This document shows positions 1 to 8,278 of a stretch of DNA of 64,000 nt, piece after piece. A program made the position numbers and the translations under genes. How positions within the stretch are numbered: the first letter of the stretch is position 1; each line of letters starts with the position of its first letter. Origin of the DNA: Alphaproteobacteria bacterium (GTDB taxonomy: Bacteria > Pseudomonadota > Alphaproteobacteria > Acetobacterales > Acetobacteraceae); contig JADZEB010000045.1 of assembly GCA_020850755.1 (NCBI GenBank), forward strand, positions 1-64,000, written 5' to 3'. A model generated the notes under the pieces. That model saw nothing but the letters and a program-made list of their open reading frames with translations. It had not been told where the DNA came from and searched no databases.

Positions 1-1
1 C

Positions 2-532
2 GTGCCGTTCGAGCTCGGCATCATCCGCAACCATTATGTCGGGCGCACCTTCATCGAGCCGACCGACCAGATCCGCCATCTCGGCGTGAAGCTGAAGCAT
101 TCCGCCAACCGCGCCCAGATCGAAGGCAAGCGGGTGGTGCTGGTGGATGATTCGATCGTGCGCGGCACCACCTCGAAGAAGATCGTCGAGATGGTGCGCG
201 CCGCCGGCGCGGCCGAGGTGCATATGCGCATCTCCTCGCCGCCGACGACGCATTCCTGCTTCTACGGCATCGACACGCCCGAGCGCGACAAGCTGCTCGC
301 CGCCAAGCATGATGTCACGGCGATGGCGCGCCTGATCGGGGTGGACAGCCTCGCCTTCATCTCGATCGACGGGCTCTACCGCGCTGTCTCGGGGCGCGGG
401 CGCAACAGCGCCGAGCCGGCCTATTGCGATGCCTGCTTCACGGGCGAGTATCCGATCCGGCTGACCGACCATGATGGCGGCGACAGCGCGCGCCAGCTCT
501 CGCTCCTGGCCGAAGCCGGCCACGCCGACTAG
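2..532 (+). CDS. purF: Amidophosphoribosyltransferase, C-terminal part (5' end outside window)
   Basis: This is the C-terminal part of glutamine-PRPP amidotransferase, the cytoplasmic enzyme that makes 5-phosphoribosylamine in the first committed step of purine synthesis. The 176 visible residues carry the phosphoribosyltransferase PRPP loop [14 protein letters not shown] at about residues 45-58, followed by the [16 protein letters not shown] stretch typical of PurF. Family members are about 480-510 residues long, so the N-terminal glutaminase domain and about two thirds of the gene lie left of the window. The GTG at position 2 is only the first in-frame codon, not a start. The gene ends with TAG and is followed 45 bp later by a short-chain dehydrogenase on the same strand, a pairing that may be an operon. 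Identification is secure. Confidence 0.95.
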   Translation: MPFELGIIRNHYVGRTFIEPTDQIRHLGVKLKHSANRAQIEGKRVVLVDDSIVRGTTSKKIVEMVRAAGAAEVHMRISSPPTTHSCFYGIDTPERDKLLAAKHDVTAMARLIGVDSLAFISIDGLYRAVSGRGRNSAEPAYCDACFTGEYPIRLTDHDGGDSARQLSLLAEAGHAD

Positions 533-577
533 CCGCAGCCGGCGCATCGTTCCCCGCGCGACGAAGGTTTCCCGCCC

Positions 578-1297
578 ATGACCAATGATCACCCGCTTGC
601 GGGGCGCGTCGCGCTTGTCACCGGCGCCTCGCGCGGGATCGGCTTCGCGCTCGCCCGCGCGCTTGCCGCCGCCGGGGCGCAGGTGGTTGCCACCGCGCGC
701 ACACAAGGTGGGCTCGAGGAACTGGACGATGCGATCCGCGCCGATGGCGGGCCGGGGGCGACGCTCCTGCCGCTCAACCTCGCCGAGGCGGCCAAGATCG
801 ATGCGATCGGCCCGAGCCTGCACCAGCGCTTCGGCCGGCTGGACATCCTGGTGGGCAATGCCGGCGCGCTCGGCCGGCTCGGACCCCTCGGCCACCTGCC
901 CGAGAAGGACTGGGCCGAGATCATCGCCGTGAACGTCACCGCCAACTGGCGCCTGATCCGCACCTGCGAGCCCTTGCTGCGCCTGTCGGACGCCGGGCGG
1001 GCGGTGTTCGTGACATCCGCCATCGCCCAGCGCCCGCGCGCCTATTGGGGCCCCTACGGCGCGAGCAAGGCCGCGCTTGAGCACATGGTGCAGGGCTGGG
1101 CGCTCGAGACCGCCGACAGCGCTCTGCGCGTGAACCTGTTCGATCCGGGCGTGGTGCGCACGCGCATGCGCGCCTTCGCCATGCCGGGCGAGGATCCGGC
1201 GAGCGTGCCGCCGCCGGAAAGCGTGGTGCCGGCGCTGCTGGCGCTCTGCCTGCCAGGCGAGACGCGCCACGGCGTGCGCGTGCGCGCCGGCAACTAG
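578..1297 (+). CDS. SDR family NAD(P)-dependent oxidoreductase
   Basis: A short-chain dehydrogenase/reductase of 239 residues, a normal length for the classical SDR group. The dinucleotide-binding motif TGASRGIG is at residues 15-22, the NAG motif lies in VGNAGALG near residue 92, the catalytic serine is in FVTSAIAQ, and the YxxxK pair is in PYGASK near residue 158. The substrate cannot be read from the sequence. The ATG at 578 is the only start near the Rossmann motif. The gene sits 45 bp after purF on the same strand. Its TAG stop is part of a CTAG that forms the left edge of a two-hairpin repeat separating it from the convergent der gene. Confidence 0.9.
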   Translation: MTNDHPLAGRVALVTGASRGIGFALARALAAAGAQVVATARTQGGLEELDDAIRADGGPGATLLPLNLAEAAKIDAIGPSLHQRFGRLDILVGNAGALGRLGPLGHLPEKDWAEIIAVNVTANWRLIRTCEPLLRLSDAGRAVFVTSAIAQRPRAYWGPYGASKAALEHMVQGWALETADSALRVNLFDPGVVRTRMRAFAMPGEDPASVPPPESVVPALLALCLPGETRHGVRVRAGN

Positions 1298-1419
1298 CGC
1301 AGCGTCCGGTCTGGTGGAACCGCGCTGCAGTTCCACCAGACCGGACGAAGCTGCTCGCGAACCTTGAGCCTCCCGGGCACGACTTCGGTTCGGCTGATTC
1401 AAGCCGAACGGAACGTGCC
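1298..1419. repeat. Two-hairpin dispersed repeat, copy 1 (bounded by CTAG)
   Basis: This 122-bp element fills the entire gap between the stop codons of the SDR gene and der. Hairpin A is a perfect 17-bp stem, arms GTCCGGTCTGGTGGAAC and its complement, around 1304-1346. Hairpin B, around 1386-1412, has an 8-bp core stem GTTCGGCT/AGCCGAAC. The same element recurs inverted at 55353-55472, at roughly 88% identity counted by eye. Both copies are flanked on each side by CTAG, which supplies the TAG stop of each convergent gene. It probably acts at least as a bidirectional terminator; its origin is unknown. Confidence 0.9.
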
Positions 1420-2880
1420 CTAGCGGCGCTTCTCCGCGCTGGCATAGGGGTTGCGGCCGCTGCGCAGGCGGATGCGGATCGGAATGCCGGCCAGGCCGAA
1501 GCTCTCGCGCAGGCTGTTGGCGAGGTAGCGCTCATACTCCTCGGGCAGCTTCTCGGTGCGCGTGCCGAACAGCACGAAGCTCGGCGGCCGGGCCGAGACC
1601 TGCGTCGCGTAGCGGATCTTCAGGCGCCGTCCCTGCGGCGCCGGCGGCGGGTGGCGCGCCAGCGCCTCGGCCAGCCAGCGATTGAGCGCCGAGGTGCCGA
1701 CGCGGCGGTTCCATGCCTCGTAGACGCGCCAGACCGCCGGCAGCAGCTTCTCCACCCCGCGCCCGGTGAGCGCGGACAGGAACACCATCGGCACGCCCTT
1801 GAGTTGCGCCAGCCCGCTCTCGACGCGGTCGCGGAAGGCGCGGCGCGCGGCGTCCTTGTCCTCGGACGCGTCCCATTTGTTGACCGCCAGCACCAGGGCG
1901 CGACCCTCGCGCTCGACCAGGCGGGCGATGGTCAGGTCCTGCTGGTCGAGGCCGAGGGTCGCGTCCAGCACCAGCACCACCACCTCGGCCATGCGCAGCG
2001 CGTGGATGGTGTCGCCCACCGACATCTGTTCGAGCCGCGCCTCGATGCGCGCCTTGCGGCGCATGCCGGCGGTATCGACCAGTTCGACCTCGCGGCCCTC
2101 GGGGTCAGTCCAGCGCACGGCGATGGCATCGCGTGTCAGGCCCGGCTCGGGGCCGGTGATGACGCGCTCCTCGCCGAGCAGGCGGTTAAGCAGCGTCGAC
2201 TTGCCCGCATTTGGCCGCCCGACGATCGCCAGCCGCAGCGGCCGGTCGCGCCCGGCCACGGGCGCGGTGTCCTCGGCCTCGGCGCCCTCGTTCTCCGCCA
2301 TGTCGGACGCGGCGGCATCGGCTTCGTGCTCGCCTTGGCCCTCGTCCTCGCCCTCGCCCTCGCCTGCGCCCGATTCCCCCTCGCCGACGCCGAGCTGGGC
2401 GGCGATCGCCGCGTGCAGCGCGCCCACCCCGTCGCCATGCGCGGCCGAGACCGCCACCGGCTCGCCGAAACCGAGGCCCCAGGCCTCGGCGATGCCCGGA
2501 TCGGCGGCGCGCCCCTCGGCCTTGTTGGCCACTGTCAGCACCGGCCGCCCCTGGCGGCGCAGCCACTGCGCGAAATGCTCGTCGGGCGGCGTCACGCCGG
2601 CGCGCGCATCGATCACGAACAGCACCAGATCGGCAGCGGCAACTGCGCGCTCGCTCTGGCTGCGCATGCGCCCGGCGATGGTCTCGGGCGGCGCTTCCTC
2701 GAGCCCGGCAGTGTCGATCAGCGTGACCTCGCGTCCGCCCAGGAACGCCGCCGCCTCGCGCCGGTCGCGCGTCACGCCGGGCGTGTCGTCCACCAGCGCC
2801 AGCCGCCGGCGCGCCAGGCGGTTGAACAGGGTGGATTTGCCGACATTGGGCCGGCCGACGATGACGATGCGGGGCTTCAT
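1420..2880 (-). CDS. der: Ribosome biogenesis GTPase Der (EngA)
   Basis: Der is a double-GTPase-domain protein needed for maturation of the 50S ribosomal subunit. The 486-residue product shows the first P-loop GRPNVGKST at residues 8-16, its DTAG and NKAE motifs, a second P-loop GRPNAGKST near residue 222 with DTAG and NKWD motifs, and a C-terminal KH-like domain of about 110 residues. Between the two G domains (about residues 160-210) lies a long Glu/Gly/Ala-rich acidic linker, longer than in most homologues. The gene is last in yfgM-bamB-der, the same order seen around der in many proteobacteria, and starts 39 bp after bamB. Its TAG stop abuts the two-hairpin repeat. Confidence 0.97.
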   Translation of the reverse strand: MKPRIVIVGRPNVGKSTLFNRLARRRLALVDDTPGVTRDRREAAAFLGGREVTLIDTAGLEEAPPETIAGRMRSQSERAVAAADLVLFVIDARAGVTPPDEHFAQWLRRQGRPVLTVANKAEGRAADPGIAEAWGLGFGEPVAVSAAHGDGVGALHAAIAAQLGVGEGESGAGEGEGEDEGQGEHEADAAASDMAENEGAEAEDTAPVAGRDRPLRLAIVGRPNAGKSTLLNRLLGEERVITGPEPGLTRDAIAVRWTDPEGREVELVDTAGMRRKARIEARLEQMSVGDTIHALRMAEVVVLVLDATLGLDQQDLTIARLVEREGRALVLAVNKWDASEDKDAARRAFRDRVESGLAQLKGVPMVFLSALTGRGVEKLLPAVWRVYEAWNRRVGTSALNRWLAEALARHPPPAPQGRRLKIRYATQVSARPPSFVLFGTRTEKLPEEYERYLANSLRESFGLAGIPIRIRLRSGRNPYASAEKRR

Positions 2881-2919
2881 GCAGAACCTGGGGGCAGGCG
2901 AAACGCGGCAAGCCGCGGC

Positions 2920-4290
2920 CTAGCGCAGCGCGACAAGGTCGGCGTCGTCGGTCAGGACATAGAGCGTGCCCTGCGCCACCACCGGCGCCAGGCGCACGGC
3001 GCCGGGCAGGCGCTGGCGGCCGATGATCTCGCCGGTATAGGGCGAGACGGCCAGCGCCTCCCCGTTCGAGCCGGCGACCACCAGCCTGTCGCCCACCAGC
3101 ACCGGGCCGGCCCAGACGATGGGATCGCGCCGGCGCTCGGGGTTCTCCCATTTCTCCAGCGTCGCGATCCAGCGGATGCGGCCATCGGCGCGCGTGAGCG
3201 CGACGAGCTCGTTGTCGACGGTGAGGACGAAGACGAAATCGCCCGCGACCCACGGGCTTTCCTGGCTGCCGATCTCGCGCTCCCAGATGCGCCGGCCGGT
3301 GCGCAGATCGACGGCGATCATCATGCCGCTGCTGCCGGCCGCGATCACGCGTCCGCGATCGATCGCCGGGCGGCCGCGCACGGTGGAGAGGTCGGTCAGC
3401 GCTTCCTGTGTCCGCGACGAGGCGAGCGATTCGCTCCACACCACGCGCCCGGAATCGGCGCGCAGCGCCACGAGCTCGCCCGAGGAAAGGCCGGCAACGA
3501 CGGTGCCATTGTCATAGGCTGGCGCCGGCACGCCCATCAGGGTCGCGGTCTCGGCGAAGCCGCGATAGACCCAGAGCTGGCGGCCATCCTCGGCCGAGAT
3601 CGCCACGACCTGGGCGTCTAGCGTGGCAACAAACACGCGCCCATCCGCAACCGAAGGCGCCCCGCGTGCCGGTGCCGGAAGGGCGCGCCGCCACAGCACC
3701 TCGCCATTGTTGGCGTCGAAGGCGACCACCTCGGCAAGTCCGGTCGCCGCGAACAACCGGCCCGCCTCGAAGGCGATGCCGCCGCCAAGCTGTCCGTCGT
3801 CTTCCTCCTCGGGGCGGGCATCGGCACGCCACAGCGACTCGCCCGTGGCAGCGTCGAAGGCGCGGATGCGGGCCTCGGCATCCATGCTGAACACGCGCCC
3901 CGCCGCCACCACCGGGGTGGAAAGCAGTCGCTGGCGCGATCCGCCGCCCGAGCCCACGCTCGCGCGCCAGGCAACCGCAAGCGCCTCGTTCGCGGCGAGA
4001 TGGTGCATGGCATGGGCGGGGTTGCCGCCTTCCTGCGGCCAGGCCTCGTTCGCCACCGGGCGCGGCAGCGCCACCGGGATGCTCGCGGCGGAGTCATCGA
4101 CCCGCAGCGAGACCTCCGCCTCGATCACGGTCAGGCGCTCGCCCGGCAGCGGCACCTTGTTGTCGCGGCCGACGATCTTGTCGTAGACGTCGCAGCCCGC
4201 CAGCGGCAGCGCCAGCAGCATCAGGCCAAGACGCAGGGCGCGCCGCGCCGAGGCACGGGCGAGTGGCACGGTACGGGGCTTCGCAGCCAT
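2920..4290 (-). CDS. bamB: Outer membrane assembly lipoprotein BamB (PQQ-like beta-propeller)
   Basis: A 456-residue lipoprotein with repeated PQQ-like blades such as GESLWRAD, GEVLWRRA, GRQLWVYR and GRRIWERE, as in BamB, the propeller subunit that helps BamA insert outer-membrane beta-barrels. A hydrophobic signal runs from about residue 19 and ends in the lipobox LAGC with Cys33. The chosen ATG at 4290 has GGAG 9 nt upstream; another in-frame ATG at 4305 lies 2 nt after the yfgM stop and would add five residues. The open frame continues well upstream of both, but that part lies over yfgM and is not coding. Operon context between yfgM and der supports BamB rather than a quinoprotein dehydrogenase. 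Confidence 0.92.
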   Translation of the reverse strand: MAAKPRTVPLARASARRALRLGLMLLALPLAGCDVYDKIVGRDNKVPLPGERLTVIEAEVSLRVDDSAASIPVALPRPVANEAWPQEGGNPAHAMHHLAANEALAVAWRASVGSGGGSRQRLLSTPVVAAGRVFSMDAEARIRAFDAATGESLWRADARPEEEDDGQLGGGIAFEAGRLFAATGLAEVVAFDANNGEVLWRRALPAPARGAPSVADGRVFVATLDAQVVAISAEDGRQLWVYRGFAETATLMGVPAPAYDNGTVVAGLSSGELVALRADSGRVVWSESLASSRTQEALTDLSTVRGRPAIDRGRVIAAGSSGMMIAVDLRTGRRIWEREIGSQESPWVAGDFVFVLTVDNELVALTRADGRIRWIATLEKWENPERRRDPIVWAGPVLVGDRLVVAGSNGEALAVSPYTGEIIGRQRLPGAVRLAPVVAQGTLYVLTDDADLVALR

Positions 4291-4307
4291 CGGCGCCTGC
4301 TCCATCA

Positions 4308-4949
4308 CTAGCTGCCGAGCGCCATGACAAGATCGCGCGCGCGGGCGCGGATCTGGGGCGGGGCCGCCGCGTCCTCGGCCAGCTGGCGGAACAGGGTGGC
4401 GGCCTGGGCGCGGTTGCCGCGCCTCTCGGCCAGAAGGGCCTGCAACTCGATCGCCGAGTAGCGCCAGGGCGACTCGGCGGCCGCAAGCGGCGCAAGCCGC
4501 GCCTCCAGCATGGCTGGATCGCCGCCATCGATCTGGTGGATCACGGAGCTGAGCGAGGCGAAGTCGCGGTAGAGCCGGTCCTGGCTTGCATCCGCAGCCA
4601 CCGCGTCCCAGACCGCGATCGCGCCGGCGAGATCGCCGAGCTCGGCCTTGAGGCGGGCCTCCTGGAAGCGGGCCAAGAGCCGGTAGCCGGCGCGCCCATT
4701 CTGGGCCAGGGCGGCGAAGGCGTTGATCGCCTGCGGCTTTTCGCCGACCGCCTGTTCCGCCGCGACCAGGAAGGCGCGCGCCTGCGCCTCGCGCTCGCGC
4801 GCATCGTACCATTGCCAGCCCTGCCATCCGGCAACCGCCAGCACGATCGCGGTGGCCGCGCCGACGGCGTAGATGCCGTAGCGCTGCCACAGCTTCTCGG
4901 CGCGCTCGCGGCGCAGTTCTTCGTCGACTTCATCGATTAGGTCGGGCAC
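4308..4949 (-). CDS. YfgM-like tetratricopeptide membrane protein
   Basis: A 213-residue protein with a short cytoplasmic N-terminus (DLIDEVDEELRRERAEKLW), one transmembrane helix at about residues 25-45, and an Ala/Leu-rich helical C-terminal region of TPR type. This is the architecture of YfgM, an inner-membrane periplasmic-facing protein linked to the Sec translocon and periplasmic chaperones. The GTG at 4949 is preferred because GAGAGG lies 5 nt upstream and the conserved N-terminus begins there; further open frame upstream reads as low-complexity Arg/Ala/Pro. It is the first gene of the yfgM-bamB-der operon. Family assignment is strong, exact function is by analogy. Confidence 0.85.
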   Translation of the reverse strand: MPDLIDEVDEELRRERAEKLWQRYGIYAVGAATAIVLAVAGWQGWQWYDAREREAQARAFLVAAEQAVGEKPQAINAFAALAQNGRAGYRLLARFQEARLKAELGDLAGAIAVWDAVAADASQDRLYRDFASLSSVIHQIDGGDPAMLEARLAPLAAAESPWRYSAIELQALLAERRGNRAQAATLFRQLAEDAAAPPQIRARARDLVMALGS

Positions 4950-5031
4950 GCAACCTCTCGTGCGGCAAGGCGGTTTGGGCCACGGGGCGCGCGCAAGGGG
5001 CGGGCGGGCGCGGCCGGTACAAGCGGCGCGC

Positions 5032-5060
5032 ACTCTAGCGGCGGGGCGCTATCAAGGCAA
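5032..5060 (-). promoter_or_regulatory. Putative sigma70-type promoter of yfgM-bamB-der
   Basis: On the minus strand TTGCCT is followed after 17 bp by TAGAGT, placing transcription start near 5025 and leaving a leader of about 75 nt before the GTG of the yfgM-like gene. Inferred from match and position only. The rest of 4950-5240 holds no gene I can support. Confidence 0.4.
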
Positions 5061-5240
5061 ACAGGGTTGCACCCGGAGGCCGGGCGGGGGCGTGCATGGT
5101 CCGATGCCGGGCCCCGCAGGGCAGGGCAGGGCATGGGACGCAAGCCGGAGCGACAACCGCTCCGGACCGTGGCGGAGCACCAGGGGCGCCAGGCCCGCGG
5201 GTCGAAGCGGATCACTGCGGCCGACACGTCCGGCACGGGC

Positions 5241-6368
5241 TCAGGGCCGGGGCGCGGCCGCCGCGGGCGGCAGGCTCGGGTCGATCCCGGTCACCGGCTC
5301 GATCTCGGCGGGCGCCTCGGGCCAGAGCAGCGGCGGAAGGCGCAGGAGCGGAATCCGCCCGAGCGTAAGCTGCCGCCCGTTCAGGGTGATCGGCACCTCG
5401 ACGCTTGGGGCGCCACCCTGGGCGGGCGTGCGGGCCATCACGTTCAACACCACCTTGGCGGCGTTGGCCGCGTTCACACGCAGCACGCCTTGCGCAACCA
5501 GCGCATCCAGCGTGGCGGTATAGCCGCTGACATGCGCATTGGCCGCGCCCATCGGCTGCATCTCCTCGTCGAGCGCGACGGTGGCCGCCGCCTCCACCCC
5601 GAGCGGCCCCCAGGTCAGCGCGATCCGGGGCAGCGTCAGCGACCCGCCGGCGTCGCGCCATCCGCTCATGCGTTCGGTGATGCCGGGCGCGCGCGGAACG
5701 GCACCCAGCACCTGGCCTTCCAGCGCGATCGAGGCGATGCGCGTGCCAAGCGCGCCGGCCGCCCGATCCGGCACGTCGATGTCGGTAGCGCCTAGCGCCA
5801 CCGAGATGGAGGGTTCAGAAGGATCGGCAGTGTGGGTGAAGGCGATCCTGCCTTCGGCCTCGGCCACGGCGTAGCGACCGACATTCGAATCGAGCCACAG
5901 GCCGCGCAGTTCGAGGCTGGCTTCCTGCGGTGGTGCGCCGGGCTCGAACGGGATCGACAGCACCAGCGCATCGGCCGCGCCTTGTGCGCGCACCGCCTCG
6001 GCGCCATCGCCCAGGCGCAGCGCTTGCACACCGGCCGCGTCGATCTCGATCTCCCACGGGCTCCAGAGCCGGATCGAGAAGCGCGCCCGCCCCCCGCGCC
6101 ATTCCCAGCCGCCCGGGATGATGCCGCCAGGCTGGCTTGCCCGGCGCAGCACCGGGTCCGGGACGGTCAGCCGCGCCTCGAGCGGCCAGCCGCCCAGCCG
6201 CGGCTCGCCATGCTCGACCTGGAGGCCGAGGGCGCGCTGGTCGGCGACCCAGCGGGCGACCCCCTTCTCAAGCTCGGCGGCCGCCCAGCGCCAATAGGCG
6301 GTGTGCAGGCCAACGAGCAGGGCCGGCAGCCCGACCAGCAGGCCGAAGCGGCGCAGGCGCGGACTCAT
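5241..6368 (-). CDS. DUF2125 domain-containing protein
   Basis: A 375-residue protein of the alphaproteobacterial DUF2125 family. It begins with an N-terminal hydrophobic segment (about residues 7-26, FGLLVGLPALLVGLHTAYW) that should act as signal or anchor, followed by a periplasmic region rich in short beta strands: GWPLEARLTVPDP, ARFSIRLWSPWEIEID, ITLNGRQLTLGRIPLL. The function of the family is not established; the fold resembles envelope proteins that span or sit at the membrane. The ATG at 6368 is chosen because the upstream alternative is a TTG and the hydrophobic segment directly follows. It is divergent from the ChaC-like gene, whose start is 89 bp away. Confidence 0.8.
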   Translation of the reverse strand: MSPRLRRFGLLVGLPALLVGLHTAYWRWAAAELEKGVARWVADQRALGLQVEHGEPRLGGWPLEARLTVPDPVLRRASQPGGIIPGGWEWRGGRARFSIRLWSPWEIEIDAAGVQALRLGDGAEAVRAQGAADALVLSIPFEPGAPPQEASLELRGLWLDSNVGRYAVAEAEGRIAFTHTADPSEPSISVALGATDIDVPDRAAGALGTRIASIALEGQVLGAVPRAPGITERMSGWRDAGGSLTLPRIALTWGPLGVEAAATVALDEEMQPMGAANAHVSGYTATLDALVAQGVLRVNAANAAKVVLNVMARTPAQGGAPSVEVPITLNGRQLTLGRIPLLRLPPLLWPEAPAEIEPVTGIDPSLPPAAAAPRP

Positions 6369-6457
6369 GCGTGCAGGGCCTCGTGGCCATGCCAAGGGAA
6401 CGCTGGGCGCGACAACATCGCGCTGTTATAGACGCCCCCGGCCGCCCTGCCGAGAGC

Positions 6458-7180
6458 ATGGAGCCCAAGACGCCGCCACCCCGCCCCGCAGACCCGGTCC
6501 CACAGCGCCCCCGCTCCGCCGCCCCGATGACACCGCCCCCCGCACTCGACCCCGATGAAGACCTCTGGGTGTTCGCCTACGGCTCGCTGATGTGGCGGCC
6601 CGGCTTTGCCGTGGCCGAGGTGCAGCCGGCGCGGCTGGGCGGCTACCATCGCCGCTTCTGCATCTGGTCCACGCGCTATCGCGGGACGCCGGCGCGGCCG
6701 GGCCTGGTGCTCGGGCTCGACCGCGGCGGCGCTTGCCGCGGCCTTGCGCTGCGCGTGCCCCGCCGCGCGGCAGCCGAGGTGCTCGCCTATCTCGACGAGC
6801 GCGAGATGTTCGACCATGTCTATTTCCGCCGCCACCTGCCGGTGCAGCTTGTCGCGGCCGGGACCGCTGCCGCGCCGGTTTCGGTGCGGGCGGTGGCCTA
6901 TGTGGTCGACCGCGCGCACCATGCCTATGCACCGCCGATGCCGGCTGAGCGCATCGCATCGGTGATCGCAGAAGGTCATGGCGAAAGCGGGGCGAACCGC
7001 GACTACCTGCTCAATACCATCGCCCATCTGGCCGAGATCGGCGTCCGTGACCGCATGCTGGCGGCGGTGGCGCGCTGGCTGCCGGCAGCAGGACAGGAGC
7101 CCATGAAGGCCCCCGGCGCCGGTCAAGCGCCGAAAGTTATCCACAAGACCGGCCCGGCCAGGACGGCAGAGGAACCCTGA
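6458..7180 (+). CDS. ChaC-like gamma-glutamylcyclotransferase
   Basis: A 240-residue member of the ChaC family, which cleaves glutathione to 5-oxoproline and Cys-Gly in the cytoplasm. The diagnostic substrate-pocket motif FAYGSLMWRPGF is near residue 38, and YLDEREMFDHVY contains the acidic residues that family members use for catalysis. The first 30 residues are Pro-rich and probably unstructured. The start is uncertain: ATG at 6458 or ATG at 6527, neither with a good ribosome site. The last codons run through a perfect DnaA box (7137-7145), so the C-terminus reads PKVIHKTG, probably outside the catalytic fold. Confidence 0.85.
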   Translation: MEPKTPPPRPADPVPQRPRSAAPMTPPPALDPDEDLWVFAYGSLMWRPGFAVAEVQPARLGGYHRRFCIWSTRYRGTPARPGLVLGLDRGGACRGLALRVPRRAAAEVLAYLDEREMFDHVYFRRHLPVQLVAAGTAAAPVSVRAVAYVVDRAHHAYAPPMPAERIASVIAEGHGESGANRDYLLNTIAHLAEIGVRDRMLAAVARWLPAAGQEPMKAPGAGQAPKVIHKTGPARTAEEP

Positions 7181-7455
7181 GCCCGCCCCCATCCCGCCGG
7201 TATTATGTAACCGTATTTGTTCCAGACGCATGGCCCGCAGCACCGCACATGTGTCCAGGTTAGGCAATATGAGCGCATATTAACGAATCGGGGCGATTTC
7301 CTCGCATTCCGGCCCCGTCCCCGTCCCCGCTGGTGCATCTGCTGCCACACTGGTGACAGGGTCCGGCCTGGCGACGAGCCCGCATCAAGCCGTTAGCCGT
7401 CGCTGCTCGCGGTCGATGGCGGCGGGGCGCGCCCTCGCCCACAGAGTTATCCACA
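7137..7455. other. AT-rich island bracketed by two perfect DnaA boxes (candidate oriC)
   Basis: TTATCCACA, identical to the strongest E. coli DnaA box, occurs at 7137-7145 and again at 7447-7455 in the same orientation. The first is inside the 3' end of the ChaC-like gene and the second supplies the TAA stop of plsC. Between them, 7201-7300 is about 53% A+T by count, including TATTATGTAACC and CAATATGAGCGCATATTAACG, in an otherwise very GC-rich window. No gene is visible in 7181-7446. I noticed no other perfect box in the window. Boxes plus an unwinding-like AT stretch suggest a replication origin, but dnaA itself is not nearby and no cluster of weaker boxes is clear. Confidence 0.45.
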
Positions 7456-8175
7456 GGCCGGACCGGACCTCTGTGCCAATTGCTCGGACGCCGTATCGAT
7501 CTCGTGCTGCAGTCGCGCCATCAGGTCCCGCCGGGGCAGGCCGGGGACGATCGGGTCGAGAACCGCGACCGTGATCGTACCAGGACGCTTCAGGAAGCTG
7601 CGCCGCCCCCAGAACAGGCCGGAATCGGTCGCCACCGGGAAAACCGGCGCGCCGGCGCCGGCATGGATCGCGGCGATGCCGGGCTGGTAGTCGCGCCGAT
7701 CGCCCGGGGCGGTGCGGGTGCCCTCGGGGAAGATCACCACCTGCCGGCCATGCCCGAGCATCACCACCGCATCCGCCACCAGCCGCTTGAGCGCGCCGGC
7801 GCCCCCCTTGCGGTCGACGACGATGTGCCCGGCACGGCGCACATACCAGCCATAGAGCGGGATCAGGGTCAGCTCGCGCTTGAGCACATAGGCGGCATCC
7901 GGCACGAGGCGCAGCCATACCAGCGTGTCGAAGGCCGACTGGTGCTTGGCCGCGATCAGCATGGCGCCCTCGCGCGGCAGCTTGTCCGCACCCGTGACCT
8001 GCCAGTGCAGCCCGCAGACCAGACGTAGCAAACCAAGCACGAAGCCGGCCCAGATCCGTGAAATACGGCGCAGCTGCCGGCGCGGCAGGAGCAGCGTCGG
8101 CAGCAGCACCACGCACAGGATCGCGGTGGTGGCGAAGAAGATCAGGTTGAAGAGAATCGAGCGGATCAGGGTCAC
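7447..8175 (-). CDS. plsC: 1-acyl-sn-glycerol-3-phosphate acyltransferase
   Basis: PlsC transfers an acyl chain to lysophosphatidic acid to make phosphatidic acid at the inner membrane. The 242-residue product has an N-terminal hydrophobic stretch (ILFNLIFFATTAILCVVLLP), the catalytic HX4D motif in KHQSAFDT, and the substrate motif FPEGTRT. The GTG at 8175 is chosen over an upstream TTG because it directly precedes the membrane segment. It is the last gene of a ftsE-ftsX-ydcF-plsC series, 103 bp after ydcF. Its stop is TAA, the only TAA among the 53 stops seen in this window, and lies inside a DnaA box. Confidence 0.92.
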   Translation of the reverse strand: MTLIRSILFNLIFFATTAILCVVLLPTLLLPRRQLRRISRIWAGFVLGLLRLVCGLHWQVTGADKLPREGAMLIAAKHQSAFDTLVWLRLVPDAAYVLKRELTLIPLYGWYVRRAGHIVVDRKGGAGALKRLVADAVVMLGHGRQVVIFPEGTRTAPGDRRDYQPGIAAIHAGAGAPVFPVATDSGLFWGRRSFLKRPGTITVAVLDPIVPGLPRRDLMARLQHEIDTASEQLAQRSGPACG

Positions 8176-8278
8176 GGGGCTACTCGAACGGGGCGCGAAC
8201 CGCGCCGCGGTCCGCAGCCGCAAGCCTTAGCGCGGGCGCCGGGCGATGCGCTAGCCCGGGCGCGCCGATCCGGGCGCC

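Noticed and set aside
1651..3621. Plus-strand open frame of 656 codons opposite der and bamB
   Set aside because: It is antisense to two conserved genes, its product is His/Arg/Gln/Ala-rich without a fold, and long antisense frames are expected in very GC-rich DNA.
4937..5236. Minus-strand 99-codon frame upstream of the yfgM-like gene
   Set aside because: Arg/Pro/Ala-rich without conserved features and it overlaps the likely promoter and start of the yfgM-like gene.
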